Below are positions 62,873-64,000 of a DNA stretch of 64,000 bases, one piece after another. The position numbers and the translations under genes were made by a program. A model generated the notes under the pieces. It searched no databases. It was not told the DNA's origin and saw only the letters and a list, made by a program, of their open reading frames with translations. Each line of letters begins with the position of its first letter. Within the stretch, counting starts at the first letter, position 1. Origin of the DNA: Vitis vinifera (Eukaryota; Streptophyta; Magnoliopsida; Vitales; Vitaceae); contig NC_081822.1 of assembly GCF_030704535.1 (NCBI RefSeq), forward strand, positions 5,891,501 through 5,955,500. The letters are read 5' to 3'.

Positions 62873-64000
62873 GTAAGTTGGCTTTAATAAATTGCTTCAT
62901 TGATATTATGTTTCTGGTGAATGATGGTACTAAAAATTTCTGTTTATCATGCTAGTTCATTGGGTATTTGCAGAAAATGTCTCTTTAATAAGAAAGTTGC
63001 CCAGCCTTCTCGAAGTTCAGTTAGGGATTTGGTTGGATTGTTCAACTCAACTGAGTTGCATTTCTTACCCTTTTTGGTGTTCCATGTTAATCCATCATTA
63101 GACTACTATCTTTTTGTTTTTTGTTCAACTCATAGATTTTTGTTTGTTATTCTCACTAATGTAATTAGTACATTTTCAGCGTTTGTACTTATTTTTATTT
63201 TTTTTATGAAAACATGGGTGGATTGCTGGGTGTGAAGTTGAGTGATAGCCCCAGCAGTAGAAATAAGTAAATGGTCTGAACTCTTCAAATCTCCTTGAGA
63301 TCAAGGGAGGGAGAGAAACCAGTCAACCTAAGCCAAACCTCTTAAGAAATGAATAGGGAAGCAGTGTGCTGCTCATAGATCTTTTGCTTATGGGTAGTGA
63401 TGAATGACGATGCAAAAGGATTATCTTCTCACACATGTTAATTTGATGAACATCCCTTAAAAAGGCAAAGTGTGCATGCAAAAGGAAATTATATATTTTT
63501 TCAAGTTCTTAGTAATTCTGTTCGCAGCTTTACCTTGTCTATACACTATCTTCTTTATATGGGTGATCTAAAATTGATATCTTATAATTTATTAGAATTG
63601 TGCAACTACTTTGTCGTTTGTTTGGGAAAATACACAATTACTTCTTGAACTTTCAGGTTGAAAATTTGGTTGATATTTAGTACTGTGATTGGATTATTTA
63701 GTGCTTGTTTGGATGTACTTCATATTTTCTGTTTTAAAAAATAAAAATAGAATAACTTTTATATAAAAAGTTTGGACTTATCTAATGTCCTTAAAAACTA
63801 CTTTTAAAATTTGAGGTAGTAAAATTTTTTTAGTAACTCAATTCTTTTAACTGTTTTTAAAAGTCATTATCTTTTTAAGATAAGTCTCAAAGAGTTTTTA
63901 CATTTTATATAGGAATTACTTTCATTTTTTTGTTCATAAAAATAGAAAACAAGAAGTGTATACAAATTGCACCTTAATTATTTCCTTTTTGCAAGTTGCG
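62873..64000. other. Third intron of the BEACH gene (to the window edge)
   Basis: No convincing exon after 62872 was found. The final 300 bp, from about 63,697, is AT-rich and resembles the MITE-like repeats (GCTTGTTTGGATGTAC at its start), so it may be a transposon in the intron. Confidence 0.45.

Noticed and set aside
1-64000. CRISPR arrays, tRNA genes, phage or bacterial-style defence systems
   Set aside because: No regularly spaced identical repeats, no cloverleaf recognised, and all recognisable genes are spliced plant genes.

Overview
The window is nuclear DNA of a flowering plant, most likely a woody eudicot such as grapevine. The plant assignment is firm: plant-specific gene families, GT-AG introns of 0.1 to 4.8 kb, AT-rich intergenic DNA with miniature inverted-repeat elements, and an organellar rRNA fragment. 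The species is an inference. No bacterial-type operon, CRISPR array or intact tRNA/rRNA gene was seen. Gene models were built by hand. Every multi-exon model given as complete keeps its reading frame across all junctions.

Layout. (1) 1-3.8 kb: AT-rich intergenic DNA with a complete MITE that has a perfect 9-bp target-site duplication. (2) 3.8-8.3 kb, +: a VIN3-like PHD-finger/FNIII/VEL protein (627 aa), a Polycomb accessory factor of the vernalization type. (3) 8.3-9.75 kb: convergent intergenic space with an organellar large-subunit rRNA fragment and an orphan coiled-coil reading frame. (4) 9.75-13.2 kb, -: SICKLE (346 aa), a proline-rich miRNA-biogenesis/splicing factor with an intron in its 5' leader. 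(5) 16.2-24.1 kb, +: HYL1/DRB1 (400 aa), the dsRNA-binding partner of DCL1, with a 4.8-kb second intron that contains nested inverted-repeat elements. (6) 25.6-30.6 kb, +: the alpha subunit of Rab geranylgeranyltransferase (704 aa). (7) 31.4-32.1 kb, -: unidentified exon-like frames, perhaps a decayed gene. (8) 32.5-33.2 kb, -: a small intronless membrane-anchored TPR protein. (9) 35.3-44.7 kb, -: a 15-exon Raf-like B3 MAPKKK of the CTR1/EDR1 family, probably the RAF6 orthologue (903 aa), with Trp where the catalytic-loop HRD arginine should be. (10) 45-58.7 kb: a gene-poor block of diverged duplications, AT-rich MITE-like repeats and a Ty1/copia-like LTR remnant. (11) 59.0 kb to the right edge, +: the first exons of a giant SPIRRIG-type BEACH protein, cut by the window.

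How the genes relate. SICKLE and HYL1 are divergent neighbours and both act in pri-miRNA processing, so the pair is functionally coherent. From memory, RAF6, RGTA1 and SICKLE are consecutive loci on Arabidopsis chromosome 4 (At4g24480, At4g24490, At4g24500). The window would then preserve an ancient gene block, with HYL1 and the TPR gene interleaved. The remaining genes (vernalization, Rab prenylation, stress kinase, BEACH) have no obvious joint pathway. I found no convincing previously undescribed system. The best leads are the SICKLE-HYL1 pair, the HWD kinase, and the orphan exons at 9.3 and 31.4-32.1 kb.
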